Part shown: in pieces, positions 41,707 to 50,927 of the stretch
How the letters are laid out: every line of letters starts with the position of its first letter
How positions within the stretch are numbered: position 1 is the stretch's first letter
DNA from: an uncultured Actinomycetes bacterium
Lineage (GTDB): Bacteria > Actinomycetota > Actinomycetes > Nanopelagicales > Nanopelagicaceae
Reading direction: 5' to 3'
Assembly: GCA_903838295.1 (NCBI GenBank)
Contig: CAILXX010000001.1
Location: forward strand, 186,001 to 250,000
Length of the DNA: 64,000 nt
Position numbers and translations under genes: made by a program
The notes under the pieces: generated by a model
The model's input: only the letters and a program-made list of their open reading frames with translations
Databases searched by the model: none
Told to the model about the DNA's origin: nothing

Positions 41707-41955
41707 ATGGCACTAACTCAAGAAGCAGTACTAGCAGGAATCAAGGAAATCGTTGTTGAAGTTGCAGGCATTGACGCATCTAAGGTCGAAATGTCCAAAA
41801 GCTTCAGTGATGACCTAGAAGTTGACTCACTCAGCATGGTTGAAGTTGTCGTAGCCGCAGAAGAGAAGTTCAACGTAAAGATTCCTGATGAGGAAGTAAC
41901 GAAGATGGCAACAGTCGGCGACGCCGTTAATTTCATCGTTTCAGCTTCTAAGTAA
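41707..41955 (+). CDS. acpP: Acyl carrier protein
   Basis: The 82-aa acidic helical protein carries Ser41 in the VDSLSMVE motif, where 4'-phosphopantetheine attaches. It sits between fabH and fabF and carries the growing chain. Confidence 0.96.
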   Translation: MALTQEAVLAGIKEIVVEVAGIDASKVEMSKSFSDDLEVDSLSMVEVVVAAEEKFNVKIPDEEVTKMATVGDAVNFIVSASK

Positions 41956-41959
41956 GATC

Positions 41960-43204
41960 ATGTCCAGCAGGCCCCGCGTTGTAGTTACAGGTCTTGGCGC
42001 AACAACTCCGCTCGGCGGAGATGTGCCATCGACGTGGGCTGCATTACTTGCCGGCAAAAGTGGAGTCCGCACATTAGATGAACCGTGGACCGAAGCTTCA
42101 ACCGTAAAGTTTGCTGCGCGGGTAGCAGTCGAACCAAGTGAAGTCATGGAGCGCGTTGAAATGCGGCGCCTTGATCGATCCGAACAATTTGCATTGATTG
42201 CCGCGCGTGAAGCATGGAAAGACGCTGGCTCCCCTGAGATCCAGAAGGAACGCCTCGGAGTCGTCGTCGCTTCTGGAATCGGTGGCGTTATTACGATGTT
42301 GGATCAATACGACATCTTGCGCGAAAAAGGGCCTCGTTCTGTCAGCCCACATACAGTTCCAATGTTGATGCCTAATGGTCCTGCTGCAAACGTTGGATTG
42401 GAATTGCAAGCCAAAGCCGGAGTTCATACTCCGGTTAGTGCCTGCGCATCTGGCGCAGAAGCAATCGGATATGCGATGGAGATGATCCGTACAGGTCGAG
42501 CCGATGTAGTTGTTACGGGCGGAGTAGAAGCTGCGATTCATCCGCTTCCTATTGCAGGTTTTGCATCCATGAAAGCGCTATCGACTCGCAACGATGCGCC
42601 AGAAAAAGCATCACGCCCATATGACCTTGACCGTGATGGTTTTGTCTTGGGTGAGGGTGGTGGAGTAATAGTTCTAGAAACTTTAGAGAATGCGCTCAAG
42701 CGTGGTGCAAAGATTTATGCAGAGATTGTTGGACAGGGCCTCACATCCGATGGCTATCACATCGCGGCGCCAGATCCAGATGGTGCGGGAGTTAGTCGTG
42801 CGGTTAAATTTGCATTAGAAGATAGTGGGGTTAAATTGTCAGAGGTTGTGCACCTCAACGCTCATGCGACATCCACACCCGCGGGCGACATTGCCGAAGC
42901 GAATGCACTTGCAGCAGCCCTAGGCGCTGATATCGATCATGTTGCTGTATCTGCCACTAAATCTATGACTGGCCATCTACTTGGTGGAGCGGGAGCTATC
43001 GAAACTATTTTCTGTGTACTTGCCCTTCATCATCGTATGGCGCCACCAACTATTAACATTGACAATCTGGATCCGCAGGTAAAGATCGATGTGGTTCGTG
43101 ATAAGCCGCGGCCATTGCCCGCTGGTCCGATCGTTGCCCTGAATGACTCTTTTGGCTTCGGTGGCCACAACGTTGTGCTTGTTTTCCGCTCGTACGAGGC
43201 TTAA
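41960..43204 (+). CDS. fabF: 3-oxoacyl-ACP synthase II
   Basis: The 414-aa condensing enzyme has Cys162 in VSACASGAEAI, a histidine in LNAHATSTPAGD and another in MTGHLLGGAGA. It elongates acyl-ACP with malonyl-ACP. It is the last gene of the fab operon, with a weak GGGT-TTCA-ACCC hairpin about 20 bases after the stop. Confidence 0.96.
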   Translation: MSSRPRVVVTGLGATTPLGGDVPSTWAALLAGKSGVRTLDEPWTEASTVKFAARVAVEPSEVMERVEMRRLDRSEQFALIAAREAWKDAGSPEIQKERLGVVVASGIGGVITMLDQYDILREKGPRSVSPHTVPMLMPNGPAANVGLELQAKAGVHTPVSACASGAEAIGYAMEMIRTGRADVVVTGGVEAAIHPLPIAGFASMKALSTRNDAPEKASRPYDLDRDGFVLGEGGGVIVLETLENALKRGAKIYAEIVGQGLTSDGYHIAAPDPDGAGVSRAVKFALEDSGVKLSEVVHLNAHATSTPAGDIAEANALAAALGADIDHVAVSATKSMTGHLLGGAGAIETIFCVLALHHRMAPPTINIDNLDPQVKIDVVRDKPRPLPAGPIVALNDSFGFGGHNVVLVFRSYEA

Positions 43205-43244
43205 ATAAGTGCTTTCAGGGGGTTTCAACCCTCAAGTTTTCGGT

Positions 43245-43358
43245 TACACTTGTGAACAGTCGGACGCTTGGCAGTACCCGTTTCATGGATTCGGTATCGC
43301 TGTAAAAGAGGAAGACCGATACTGAGGAAATCTTCAGTGTCACTCACATACCGAAGGA
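43245..43358 (+). promoter_or_regulatory. Cold-shock gene promoter and bistable leader RNA
   Basis: TACACT at 43245-43250 looks like a -10 box, so the leader is about 110 bases. TTCGGTAT (43290-43297) pairs perfectly with ATACCGAA (43348-43355), enclosing a hairpin of GATACTGA (43318-43325) with TCAGTGTC (43334-43341). This covers the first two bases of the ribosome site AAGGA (43354-43358). The alternative stem pairs TCGGTATCG (43291-43299) with CGATACTGA (43317-43325), nine pairs with one G-U, and excludes both of the other stems. This looks like a temperature-dependent switch, as in other csp leaders. Confidence 0.6.
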
Positions 43359-43367
43359 AATATCTAC

Positions 43368-43571
43368 ATGGCAACAGGCACAGTTAAGTGGTTCAACTCT
43401 GAAAAGGGTTTTGGTTTCATTGCAGTTGATGGTGGCGGACAAGATGTATTCGTTCACTACTCAGCAATCCAAGGCAATGGTTACAAGTCTCTAGAAGAGG
43501 GTCAAGCCGTTACTTTTGAAGTAGTACAGGGTCCAAAGGGTCCTCAGGCTGATGCAGTTAACCCTGCATAA
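43368..43571 (+). CDS. Cold-shock protein (CspA family)
   Basis: The 67-aa protein is a single cold-shock domain with RNP1 KGFGFIAV and RNP2 VFVHYSAI. It binds single-stranded RNA and DNA and melts mRNA structure in the cold. AAGGA lies nine bases before the ATG. The long structured leader and the strong terminator make it a single-gene unit. Confidence 0.96.
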   Translation: MATGTVKWFNSEKGFGFIAVDGGGQDVFVHYSAIQGNGYKSLEEGQAVTFEVVQGPKGPQADAVNPA

Positions 43572-43589
43572 ATAAAACCACTAGCAGTC

Positions 43590-43622
43590 AAAACGCCCCG
43601 CTCCTTGAGCGGGGCGTTTTTT
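43590..43622 (+). terminator. Rho-independent terminator after the cold-shock gene
   Basis: AAAACGCCCCGCTC and GAGCGGGGCGTTTT form a long GC-rich stem with a CTT loop, followed by a T-run. The A-run on the left allows it to work also for the convergent M23 peptidase gene. Confidence 0.93.
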
Positions 43623-43643
43623 AATGTCAATTCCAATTAACTC

Positions 43644-44249
43644 CTAATATCCCGTATGTACCGGAACTTCTCCCACCTTTTTTTCTAGCGCTGCAACCGA
43701 AGAGGTTGGCGATAAATTCTTCCCAACTTTCCAGGCATCTAAAAACTTCCATGGATAAAGTTCGCCACGCCTAACCCACCAGATTCCTGCAGGTGTGGGC
43801 CAAGAAATTCCAAAATGTAAATGTGGTGCGGTGCCTCTTGCATCACCGCTATCCCCCGTGCGACCAATAACTTCGCCAGATGCAACCCTAAGGCCAGGGA
43901 CTACTTTGGCAGAGATATAAGAAAGATGTGATCCGTAATACCTAACGCCATCATCGCCCACGATCGAAACAGAAAGTCCGCCCCGATCCGCGCCAAGGTC
44001 AGTCTTCCAGGTAAATCTATCTATCCGATTCACCTCATCTATCACGCCAGATACTGGCGATACAAAGAGGCAACCGACTTTCGTCAAGATATCGGTAGCT
44101 GGATAATCATGATGATATCTGCCATACGAATAACTGCACCCTTGGACCGGAAATTTATATGTGGATGCTGCATGCACGACTTGGGTGCTCGCCGTCAACA
44201 TAAGGCAGATAAAAATATAGAGCGCCCTCTTGGTCACTTGCATGCTCAA
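43644..44249 (-). CDS. Secreted M23 (LytM) family peptidase
   Basis: The 201-aa protein has a signal peptide (about 1-28) and a LytM domain with the zinc motifs HHDYPATD and HLHFGIS. Such enzymes cut peptidoglycan cross-bridges, or act as regulators when degenerate. Here the metal residues appear complete. It is a single gene, convergent with the cold-shock gene. Confidence 0.87.
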   Translation of the reverse strand: MSMQVTKRALYIFICLMLTASTQVVHAASTYKFPVQGCSYSYGRYHHDYPATDILTKVGCLFVSPVSGVIDEVNRIDRFTWKTDLGADRGGLSVSIVGDDGVRYYGSHLSYISAKVVPGLRVASGEVIGRTGDSGDARGTAPHLHFGISWPTPAGIWWVRRGELYPWKFLDAWKVGKNLSPTSSVAALEKKVGEVPVHTGY

Positions 44250-44330
44250 ACGATACGCATTTGTCCGGAGTAATATTAGATTTTTAGGGAAATTCTGGTT
44301 ACTTGTGGATATATTCGAATAGGATTTCTT

Positions 44331-46424
44331 ATGCCCATCCGAATGAACCAGGTGTTCTCGGAATCAGAATTACAGACACTGGTCGCGGCATTTAACACAG
44401 TTATCCCTGAGGATGAAGATCCTGGCGCTTGGGAAGGAGGGGTTTGCTCCTTACTGGAGGAGCACATCAACGATTTCATGAAGTGGTCCGTCGACCCTCT
44501 AAAGCGAGCAGTCTCTACTCTTGACGCCACTTCATCCCAGAAGTTTGGGAAGAGCTTCCTAGCCCTTAACCCCACGGAGCGAGAAGTTCTCTTTGGCGAA
44601 GCGCTTGAACTCGAAGTTCCAGAAATTTCGCCCACATCAATGGCGCAGATTTCTCTGGCGCCAATCAATACCATCGTCAGAGTCGCTTACGAAGGTTTTT
44701 ACGGCGGCACCAGCGAACCTGCAGGATGGAAAGTGGCCGGATTCAAACTATTAAATGGCGATGTGCAATTAGTCGAACCTGCGCCCATCCCAAGCACACC
44801 GACCGACCAGCTATTAAATAGTTATTATGCCGTTATCGTTGGATCCGGCGCAGGCGGTGGCGTCGTGGCGGCAGAGCTGGCAAAAGCGGGAAAGAAAGTT
44901 TTGTTAGTTGAGCAATCCAGACCACATCACCCATCGGAGCTTCGTGGGAATCTTTTGCAAGGTAAGCGCGAGCAGATGTACAACGTCACTGCAAATCTTG
45001 GTGCTGGCCACCCGCGCGTCCTTGAGAATGACGATGGAAGCACGCAAATCCTCAATGCGCAGGATAGCGCCGCAGATTATGCAGCTACCGCAGTCACACT
45101 TGGTGGAGGTACCCGGTTATGGCAAGGAATGTCATGGCGCTTCTTTCCAGAAGATTTCACCATGGCAACTACTTACGGAATTCCAGAGAACAGCACTCTG
45201 GCAGATTGGCCATTCACGTATGAAGAACTAGCACCATATTACGATCGGATTGAATGGGAACTGGGAGTTGCCGGCGATTCGCAAAGCGCCGTTGCAAAAG
45301 CACACCCGGGTAGAAAACCATTTCCGATGCCCGCCTTTCCTGATGATAAATCCCGAATAATTCTGAAAGGTGCGATCGAAAAATTAGGTGGCCAAGTCTC
45401 CCCGGTCCCACTGGCCTTAAATTCGGTTCCGAGGGACGGTCGACCCGCTTGCGTAATGTGTAACCAATGCGTCGGGCACTCGTGTCCGGTTAATGCCAAG
45501 AACGGTACTCACAACACATTTATCCCACGAGCACTGGCGACGGGCAACTGCGATCTCATCCAATCAGCTCAAGTTACTTCGATTGAGCACGATGCTAACG
45601 GCCAGGCAACAGGAATCCATATCTACCTCAGTGATAGTGACGAGCCGCGCAGAATTTTTATTCGAGCTGAGAAGATTGTTGTAACAGCGGGCGCTATCGA
45701 GACCCCTCGACTGCTTTTGGCTTCGGGTATCGGCAACTCGTGGGTAGGTCGCAACCATCAGACCCATGGTGTCGTATCGTCGATTCCAACCAAAAATGCC
45801 CCTCAGCAAGATATGACCGGGCCCGGACATTCTGTAGCGAGCATCGACTATGTCCATCGAAATGGTGAGGCCTATGGCGGCGGCGTCATATTTGATATGC
45901 CTTTGCATAATCCACTTATTTTGGCTGAACGAAATCGTACCGTTGCCCAATTTGGGCATCGCCACAAACAACTCATGCGAACTGGCAACAAATCAATTGG
46001 TTTAGTCTCCATGGTGCAAGAGATTCCTGATGCAAGAAGTCGAATCACACTAGATCCGGTAGTAAAAGATGTTGCAGGGATGCCTGCTGCGAGAATTTAT
46101 GCAGTCGCAAATCCGGCAACAGCAATCGCCACGCAATACATCGCTGATGCTTGTGAGAAATGGTTAGAAGCAGCAGGTGGTGAAAAAATTCTGTCAACCG
46201 TGATGTCTGGTGGTAGTCGAGGCCACGAACATTCTGCAGGAACCTGCAGATTTGGGCGCACTCCAGAGGAAGGTGCGGTTGACCCTAATGGACTTGTTTT
46301 TGGAACTCAGAACGTTTATGTAGCAGATGCTTCTGTCCATGTCACAAATGGCGGATTTAATCCAGCGCTAACCGTCATGGCCAATGCTTTGCGCATTGCC
46401 GAAAAGATTTTACAAGCGCATTAA
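44331..46424 (+). CDS. GMC-family FAD-dependent oxidoreductase with N-terminal extension
   Basis: The 697-aa protein has about 150 extra N-terminal residues resembling gluconate 2-dehydrogenase subunit 3, then the FAD loop VGSGAGGGVVAAELA, a GGGTRLWQGMSWR segment and the C-terminal NGGFNPALTVMANALRIAE with the active-site region GHEHSAGTCRFG. Family members oxidise alcohols or sugars. The cysteine-rich CVMCNQCVGHSCPVNAK part is common in bacterial members. No partner cytochrome is nearby, so the electron acceptor is unknown. A second part of the fusion replaces a separate small subunit. Confidence 0.85.
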   Translation: MPIRMNQVFSESELQTLVAAFNTVIPEDEDPGAWEGGVCSLLEEHINDFMKWSVDPLKRAVSTLDATSSQKFGKSFLALNPTEREVLFGEALELEVPEISPTSMAQISLAPINTIVRVAYEGFYGGTSEPAGWKVAGFKLLNGDVQLVEPAPIPSTPTDQLLNSYYAVIVGSGAGGGVVAAELAKAGKKVLLVEQSRPHHPSELRGNLLQGKREQMYNVTANLGAGHPRVLENDDGSTQILNAQDSAADYAATAVTLGGGTRLWQGMSWRFFPEDFTMATTYGIPENSTLADWPFTYEELAPYYDRIEWELGVAGDSQSAVAKAHPGRKPFPMPAFPDDKSRIILKGAIEKLGGQVSPVPLALNSVPRDGRPACVMCNQCVGHSCPVNAKNGTHNTFIPRALATGNCDLIQSAQVTSIEHDANGQATGIHIYLSDSDEPRRIFIRAEKIVVTAGAIETPRLLLASGIGNSWVGRNHQTHGVVSSIPTKNAPQQDMTGPGHSVASIDYVHRNGEAYGGGVIFDMPLHNPLILAERNRTVAQFGHRHKQLMRTGNKSIGLVSMVQEIPDARSRITLDPVVKDVAGMPAARIYAVANPATAIATQYIADACEKWLEAAGGEKILSTVMSGGSRGHEHSAGTCRFGRTPEEGAVDPNGLVFGTQNVYVADASVHVTNGGFNPALTVMANALRIAEKILQAH

Positions 46425-46460
46425 CTCAGATTTACGCAATATTAAGGAATATATGGCTGT

Positions 46461-46489
46461 TTGCTCGGGGTCAATGACTCTTATAAAGT
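46461..46489 (+). promoter_or_regulatory. Probable promoter of the CAU tRNA gene
   Basis: TTGCTC (46461-46466) and TAAAGT (46484-46489, spacer 17) or TATAAA (46482-46487, spacer 15) lie 12-15 bases before the mature tRNA 5' end at 46502, the usual place for a tRNA promoter. Confidence 0.45.
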
Positions 46490-46501
46490 ACCCACTTGTA
46501 A

Positions 46502-46575
46502 GAGGCAATAGCTCAGTTGGTTAGAGCCCCGAACTCATAATTCGGTCGTCGTAGGTTCGAGTCCTACTTGCCTCA
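46502..46575 (+). tRNA. tRNA with anticodon CAT (elongator Met, or Ile2)
   Basis: GAGGCAA and TTGCCTC form the acceptor stem with discriminator A. The anticodon arm CCGAA-CTCATAA-TTCGG gives CAT and the T arm is AGGTTCGAGTCCT. The normally paired first base excludes initiator tRNA. Whether it is elongator Met or lysidine-modified Ile2 cannot be settled by eye. CCA is not encoded. Confidence 0.88.
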
Positions 46576-46604
46576 CTCAAAAATTTAGGGATAGGCTTCA
46601 AAAC

Positions 46605-47372
46605 ATGAAGGTATCACGGCTTTCCACCACCCCAATTAAGGGGCTCAAGCTTCACCATCCTCAATCTGTCCACATAACCGATCGTGGAGTAGTCGGTGAT
46701 CGTGAATTCTTTCTCACGGACGAGTCTGGCGATATGTTTTCTCCTGCAAAGACCGGCGAACTTTCAGGATTCTCGGCCGTATACGAGGAACCTCAGTCAA
46801 CACTCACGATTTTTGAAAATGGAGTCGTCATTGCACAAGCTGATGTGAAATTAGGCGAGCCAACTTGCGGCAAATTTTTCTCAACTTGGGATATTCCCGG
46901 TCACTTCATACTAGGACCGTGGGAAGAGATCTTTTCGGAACGACTTGGACGTCCGGTAAAAATGATTAAAGCTGGCCCAGAACGTTCGGGGACAGACGTT
47001 GGTCGTCTCACTTTAGTCAGCGATGCTTCATTTGCAGCACTGCAATCCTCGGCCAAACTATCTGAATTAGATGGCAGACGTTTCCGAATGAATATCGAAG
47101 TAGAGGGCGCCGATGCCCATGATGAAGACACATGGCTAAATCGCGAATTTACAATTGGCACGGCTGTCATCAAAGCCGGTGGGCCAGTTCAAAGGTGTGT
47201 AGCCACTACTCGTAATCCAGAAACTGGAATCGTTGACCTTAAGACACTTAAATTGATCGGTGATTATCGCGGCCGCCAAGAATCAGAATTTGGCCTTGGT
47301 TTCAATTTTGGTATCTATGCCTATTGCATCAAGCCTGGCGTCATAAGTGTGGGCGATAAAATCACCTCATAA
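46605..47372 (+). CDS. MOSC domain protein
   Basis: The 255-aa protein has an N-terminal beta-barrel (SRLSTTPIKGLKLHHP) and a MOSC domain with the conserved cysteine in GGPVQRCVATTRNPETG. MOSC proteins (MOCS3 C-terminal relatives, mARC, YiiM) bind the molybdenum cofactor or carry sulfur to it. At the left end of a molybdenum gene region it may be a small molybdoenzyme or a cofactor sulfuration protein. Confidence 0.85.
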   Translation: MKVSRLSTTPIKGLKLHHPQSVHITDRGVVGDREFFLTDESGDMFSPAKTGELSGFSAVYEEPQSTLTIFENGVVIAQADVKLGEPTCGKFFSTWDIPGHFILGPWEEIFSERLGRPVKMIKAGPERSGTDVGRLTLVSDASFAALQSSAKLSELDGRRFRMNIEVEGADAHDEDTWLNREFTIGTAVIKAGGPVQRCVATTRNPETGIVDLKTLKLIGDYRGRQESEFGLGFNFGIYAYCIKPGVISVGDKITS

Positions 47373-47396
47373 CTCAGTTTCATTTGATAGCCTGCA

Positions 47397-49088
47397 ATGG
47401 TGACCCAAAGCAATTTTCAAAGAGTTTCTCCCAGATACAAATGGATCGCTCTTACGAATACGACTCTTGGCATCTTCATGGCGACGATCAATTCATCGAT
47501 CATTCTTATCTCACTCCCCGCTATTTTCCGTGGTATCGGTATCAACCCACTCTCCCCTGGAAATGTCGGTTATCTTCTCTGGTTATTGCAGGGCTATATG
47601 TTGGTGACTGCGGTACTCGTTATTAGTTTGGGACGCATCGGCGATATCTTCGGGCGAGTTCGAATTTATAATCTTGGGTTCTTGGTCTTCTCAGTAGCAT
47701 CCATAATTTTGGCGTTAGACCCCTATCAGGGTGGCAAGGGTGCATTGTGGCTTGTGATATTCCGACTTGTTCAAGGAGTTGGTGGCGCAATGTTATTCGC
47801 GAATTCTTCCGCCATCATTGCCGATGCCTTCCCCGTAGCTCAGCGAGGTCTTGCGATCGGCATCAATCAAGTAGCAGCAATCGGAGGATCTTTCATTGGC
47901 CTCATCGCTGGCGGATTATTATCAATCGGAGATTGGCGACTAGTTTTTTGGGTCTCTGTCCCATTTGGTTTCTTTGGCACCGTCTGGGGCTACATCAGCC
48001 TCAAAGATAACGGCAAACGTGCACATGCGACCATTGATTGGTGGGGGAACCTTACCTTTGCAATCGGTCTTACCGCTTTACTCATCGGAATGGTCTTTGG
48101 CATTCAGCCGTACGGTACGTCCTCGATGGGTTGGATGGCTCCCAAAGTTCTCTTCTCGTTTGCCCTTGCCATTATTTTCTTAGCACTCTTTTTTTACATA
48201 GAGCTTCACACTCAGCATCCGATGTTTAATCTCCACTTATTCAAGATTCGAGCCTTCGCAATGGGTAGTTATGCCGGGTTTTTGGCAGCAACAGCGCGTG
48301 GTGGATTGCAATTCATGTTGATAATTTGGCTTCAAGGAATCTGGTTGCCAATTCATGGATATGCATACACATCCACCCCATTATGGGCTGGTATTTACTT
48401 ACTACCACTCACTGTTGGTTTCTTAGTCGCAGGGCCAATTTCTGGCTGGATCTCTGACAAACATGGTGCACGACTGCTTTCGACATCGGGATTGCTTATC
48501 TTCGGTGGTAGTTTTATTGGCCTCTTAATCGTTCCCACTAATTTTCATTATCTCTGGTTTGCCATTCTGGTATTACTCAACGGAATCGGTGGTGGAATGT
48601 TCTCTGCCCCAAATGCCACTGCGGTGATGAATAGCGTGCCTGCCGAAAATCGTGGTGCCGCCGCAGGGATTCAATCCGCCTTCATGAACTCTGGCATGGT
48701 CTTATCAATTGGTCTCTTCTTCTCTTTGATGATCATCGGCCTCAGCAATTCGCTTCCAACCTCTTTATTCAATGGATTAACTGCCAATGGCGTTTCGGCC
48801 GCGCAGGCTCATGGAATTGCCAATTTACCGGTCGTGGGAAGCCTCTTCGCATCATTTCTTGGATACAACCCCTTGCAAAGCCTATTGGGATCGCAATCTG
48901 CAGCGCATGTTTCTGATTCGCAATGGCGGACTCTCACAGGAAAACACTTCTTCCCAAATCTGATTTCGCAGCCATTCCACCATGGTCTTGTGATCGTCTT
49001 CTCAATGGCACTCGTCATGGCTTTGGTTGGCGCAGTATTTAGTGCGCTTCGTGGAGAGCGTTATCTTCACGATCTGCACGCCAAATAA
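47397..49088 (+). CDS. MFS transporter, DHA2 (EmrB/QacA) type
   Basis: The 563-aa protein has about 14 hydrophobic helices, the motif A-like segment [14 protein letters not shown] between helices 2 and 3, and the motif C region [19 protein letters not shown] near 170. Such carriers export drugs or small organic compounds using the proton gradient. It sits between the MOSC gene and a short DnaX-like gene, with no clear link to molybdenum. Confidence 0.87.
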   Translation: MVTQSNFQRVSPRYKWIALTNTTLGIFMATINSSIILISLPAIFRGIGINPLSPGNVGYLLWLLQGYMLVTAVLVISLGRIGDIFGRVRIYNLGFLVFSVASIILALDPYQGGKGALWLVIFRLVQGVGGAMLFANSSAIIADAFPVAQRGLAIGINQVAAIGGSFIGLIAGGLLSIGDWRLVFWVSVPFGFFGTVWGYISLKDNGKRAHATIDWWGNLTFAIGLTALLIGMVFGIQPYGTSSMGWMAPKVLFSFALAIIFLALFFYIELHTQHPMFNLHLFKIRAFAMGSYAGFLAATARGGLQFMLIIWLQGIWLPIHGYAYTSTPLWAGIYLLPLTVGFLVAGPISGWISDKHGARLLSTSGLLIFGGSFIGLLIVPTNFHYLWFAILVLLNGIGGGMFSAPNATAVMNSVPAENRGAAAGIQSAFMNSGMVLSIGLFFSLMIIGLSNSLPTSLFNGLTANGVSAAQAHGIANLPVVGSLFASFLGYNPLQSLLGSQSAAHVSDSQWRTLTGKHFFPNLISQPFHHGLVIVFSMALVMALVGAVFSALRGERYLHDLHAK

Positions 49089-49111
49089 TTATATTTCGCT
49101 AGTCTTGCCAC

Positions 49112-49381
49112 ATGGCGACCCTGACGATTGATGCCCTAAAAACTCGATGGAACGAGGTCCTGGACCAACTGCTAGCACAGGACAGGATCGTCTGGCTGGC
49201 CTTCTTCGACGCCCGTCTGGTCTCACTCAATCAGAATATTTTGACGATCAATTTTTCAGATTCACAAAAATTTGGTGGCGACCATGATTTTTCTATTACT
49301 CGCAACCCTCGTCACATCGGAATGCTTCAAGAAGTAATAGAAAGAATCTTCGGTGAAAAGCTCGTAATCCAGGAAAAATGA
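49112..49381 (+). CDS. Small protein resembling the C-terminal domain of DnaX (tau/gamma)
   Basis: The 89-aa protein reads as one compact domain: a helix with a TRWNEVLDQLL segment, an RIVWLAFFDARLVSL strand, a LTINF strand and a final LQEVIERIFGEKLVI helix-strand. This pattern recalls the W...VL...R..W..L......L.+.F.......+...+FG motif at the C terminus of actinobacterial DNA polymerase III tau. No ATPase part is present. It overlaps the following lysozyme gene (ATGA). The assignment is by eye. Confidence 0.6.
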   Translation: MATLTIDALKTRWNEVLDQLLAQDRIVWLAFFDARLVSLNQNILTINFSDSQKFGGDHDFSITRNPRHIGMLQEVIERIFGEKLVIQEK

Positions 49382-50673
49382 AAAAAATTTTTGCAGTCCT
49401 GGCACTTTCATTGAGTCTTACTGCCAATAGCGCCTCTGCTACCACTTTCTCGAAGATCGATGCATTGGGTCCAGGAGATAAAATCGCAGGAATGGATATC
49501 AGTGTTTATCAACATCCCGGAGGGGCCCCCATTGATTTTAATAAGATGTATGACGCAGGTATTAGATTTATAATTATCAAGGGTGGCGACTCCATTGATA
49601 AATACGATGCGCAGTCACTCAGATACATGACCGTTGATCGAAAGGCTGCCCAGGCAGCGCATATGTACACCTCATTTTATTATTACGCCCGCTTACCCAA
49701 TGCGACAGATTCCACGACCATTATCGCTGATGCCAAAGCCCAAGCACAGAAGGTGATTTGGCGGATTGCTTCCTTGGGTGGCTATAACCGACGAGACCTT
49801 CCAGTTGCTCTTGATCTTGAAAATAATTGCACCGCCATTAATACCAATGGGGCTTGCTTTAGGTCAGCCAGCCCGGCAAATGCTTCCTTGTGGGCTCAAA
49901 CTTGGCTAGATACCCTTGCTGCCACAACTGGCAAGAAACCTTTTATGTACAGCTATCCACAATTTCTAGAGAGTGCGATGTCGCGTTCGAGTGCGTTACG
50001 ACAATACCCGCTGTGGCTAGCCAGATATTCTTTAGATCCTGCTTTGACGACTTCACAGCCAAATGCAAAGGGTGTCGGTTGTTATGCAGATTCCTGGTCC
50101 AATGCAGATTGCACGACCCAGTGGCAGATCTGGCAGTACACATCGTGTGGAATCGCAGGTAAATATGGCGTACCTGGCAGCCGCGTGGATCTCAATGTTT
50201 TCTACGGAAACAACAATCAATTCCTAAAATTGGTTCATGGGCAATGGCAACCCGATCCCACAGATATGCTGCCGCTTAATGAAGCAACGACTATGAACAT
50301 TATGAGTCAGACTTCAAAGACTACAAATGATCCGGTCGTGATCAAGGTGAATGTATATCGCCCAGATATCTCTCCGGTTGTAACAGGGACCATAAATTTC
50401 ACTTCTGCTTCTAGTGTGGTTTCCAGTGGGACCCAGGCTCTCACTCGGGACTCATCTGGCTCATGGACACTTAAAATTACTGGTCTAGCCGCTGGTGACT
50501 ATGTCGGGACAATCAACTACGTCGATCAAAGTGGAACCGAAGCGCCATCGCAATACCCCATCATCTTTACGGTCCTGCAGGGTGCTACTCCGACTCCTTC
50601 TCCCTCGAAAAGTATCAGCCCAAAACCAAAACCTGCACCCGTTGATAGCTGTGCCGGACAGATCCGCAACTGA
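49378..50673 (+). CDS. Secreted GH25-type lysozyme with C-terminal Ig-like domain
   Basis: The 431-aa protein has a signal peptide (about 1-22, ending SASA) and a GH25 barrel with Asp40 in GMDISVYQH and Asp146/Glu148 in ALDLENN. A beta-rich domain follows at about 300-400 (VYRPDISPVVTGTINF), then a Pro/Ser/Lys-rich end. It is a paralogue of the protein at 11408 but is longer and lies in another context, so its wall target may differ. Confidence 0.85.
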   Translation: MKKIFAVLALSLSLTANSASATTFSKIDALGPGDKIAGMDISVYQHPGGAPIDFNKMYDAGIRFIIIKGGDSIDKYDAQSLRYMTVDRKAAQAAHMYTSFYYYARLPNATDSTTIIADAKAQAQKVIWRIASLGGYNRRDLPVALDLENNCTAINTNGACFRSASPANASLWAQTWLDTLAATTGKKPFMYSYPQFLESAMSRSSALRQYPLWLARYSLDPALTTSQPNAKGVGCYADSWSNADCTTQWQIWQYTSCGIAGKYGVPGSRVDLNVFYGNNNQFLKLVHGQWQPDPTDMLPLNEATTMNIMSQTSKTTNDPVVIKVNVYRPDISPVVTGTINFTSASSVVSSGTQALTRDSSGSWTLKITGLAAGDYVGTINYVDQSGTEAPSQYPIIFTVLQGATPTPSPSKSISPKPKPAPVDSCAGQIRN

Positions 50674-50686
50674 GTACTCTTAACCC

Positions 50687-50923
50687 ATGCCAAAAGTTCT
50701 GTTCTATGCCGCCGCTCGCGCAGCTGCTGGTGTCACGCAAGCAGAAATAAGTGCGCAGACCTTAGGAGAGTTAGTCACAAATCTTGGCAAGAGCCTCCCC
50801 GCGCTGGGCAAGGTCTTACCTGGATGCTCTTATTTGCTTAACGGAACGGCTTGTAAAGATAGTTCGACATTACTTTCTGATAGCGATCAGATTGATGTGC
50901 TCCCCCGATTTGCTGGAGGCTAA
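50687..50923 (+). CDS. moaD: MoaD/ThiS-family sulfur carrier
   Basis: The 78-aa ubiquitin-like protein ends in LPRFAGG; the terminal Gly-Gly is the site of thiocarboxylation. As the small subunit of molybdopterin synthase it passes sulfur to precursor Z with MoaE, encoded nearby. It is convergent with moaA, four bases apart. Confidence 0.88.
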   Translation: MPKVLFYAAARAAAGVTQAEISAQTLGELVTNLGKSLPALGKVLPGCSYLLNGTACKDSSTLLSDSDQIDVLPRFAGG

Positions 50924-50927
50924 TAAA

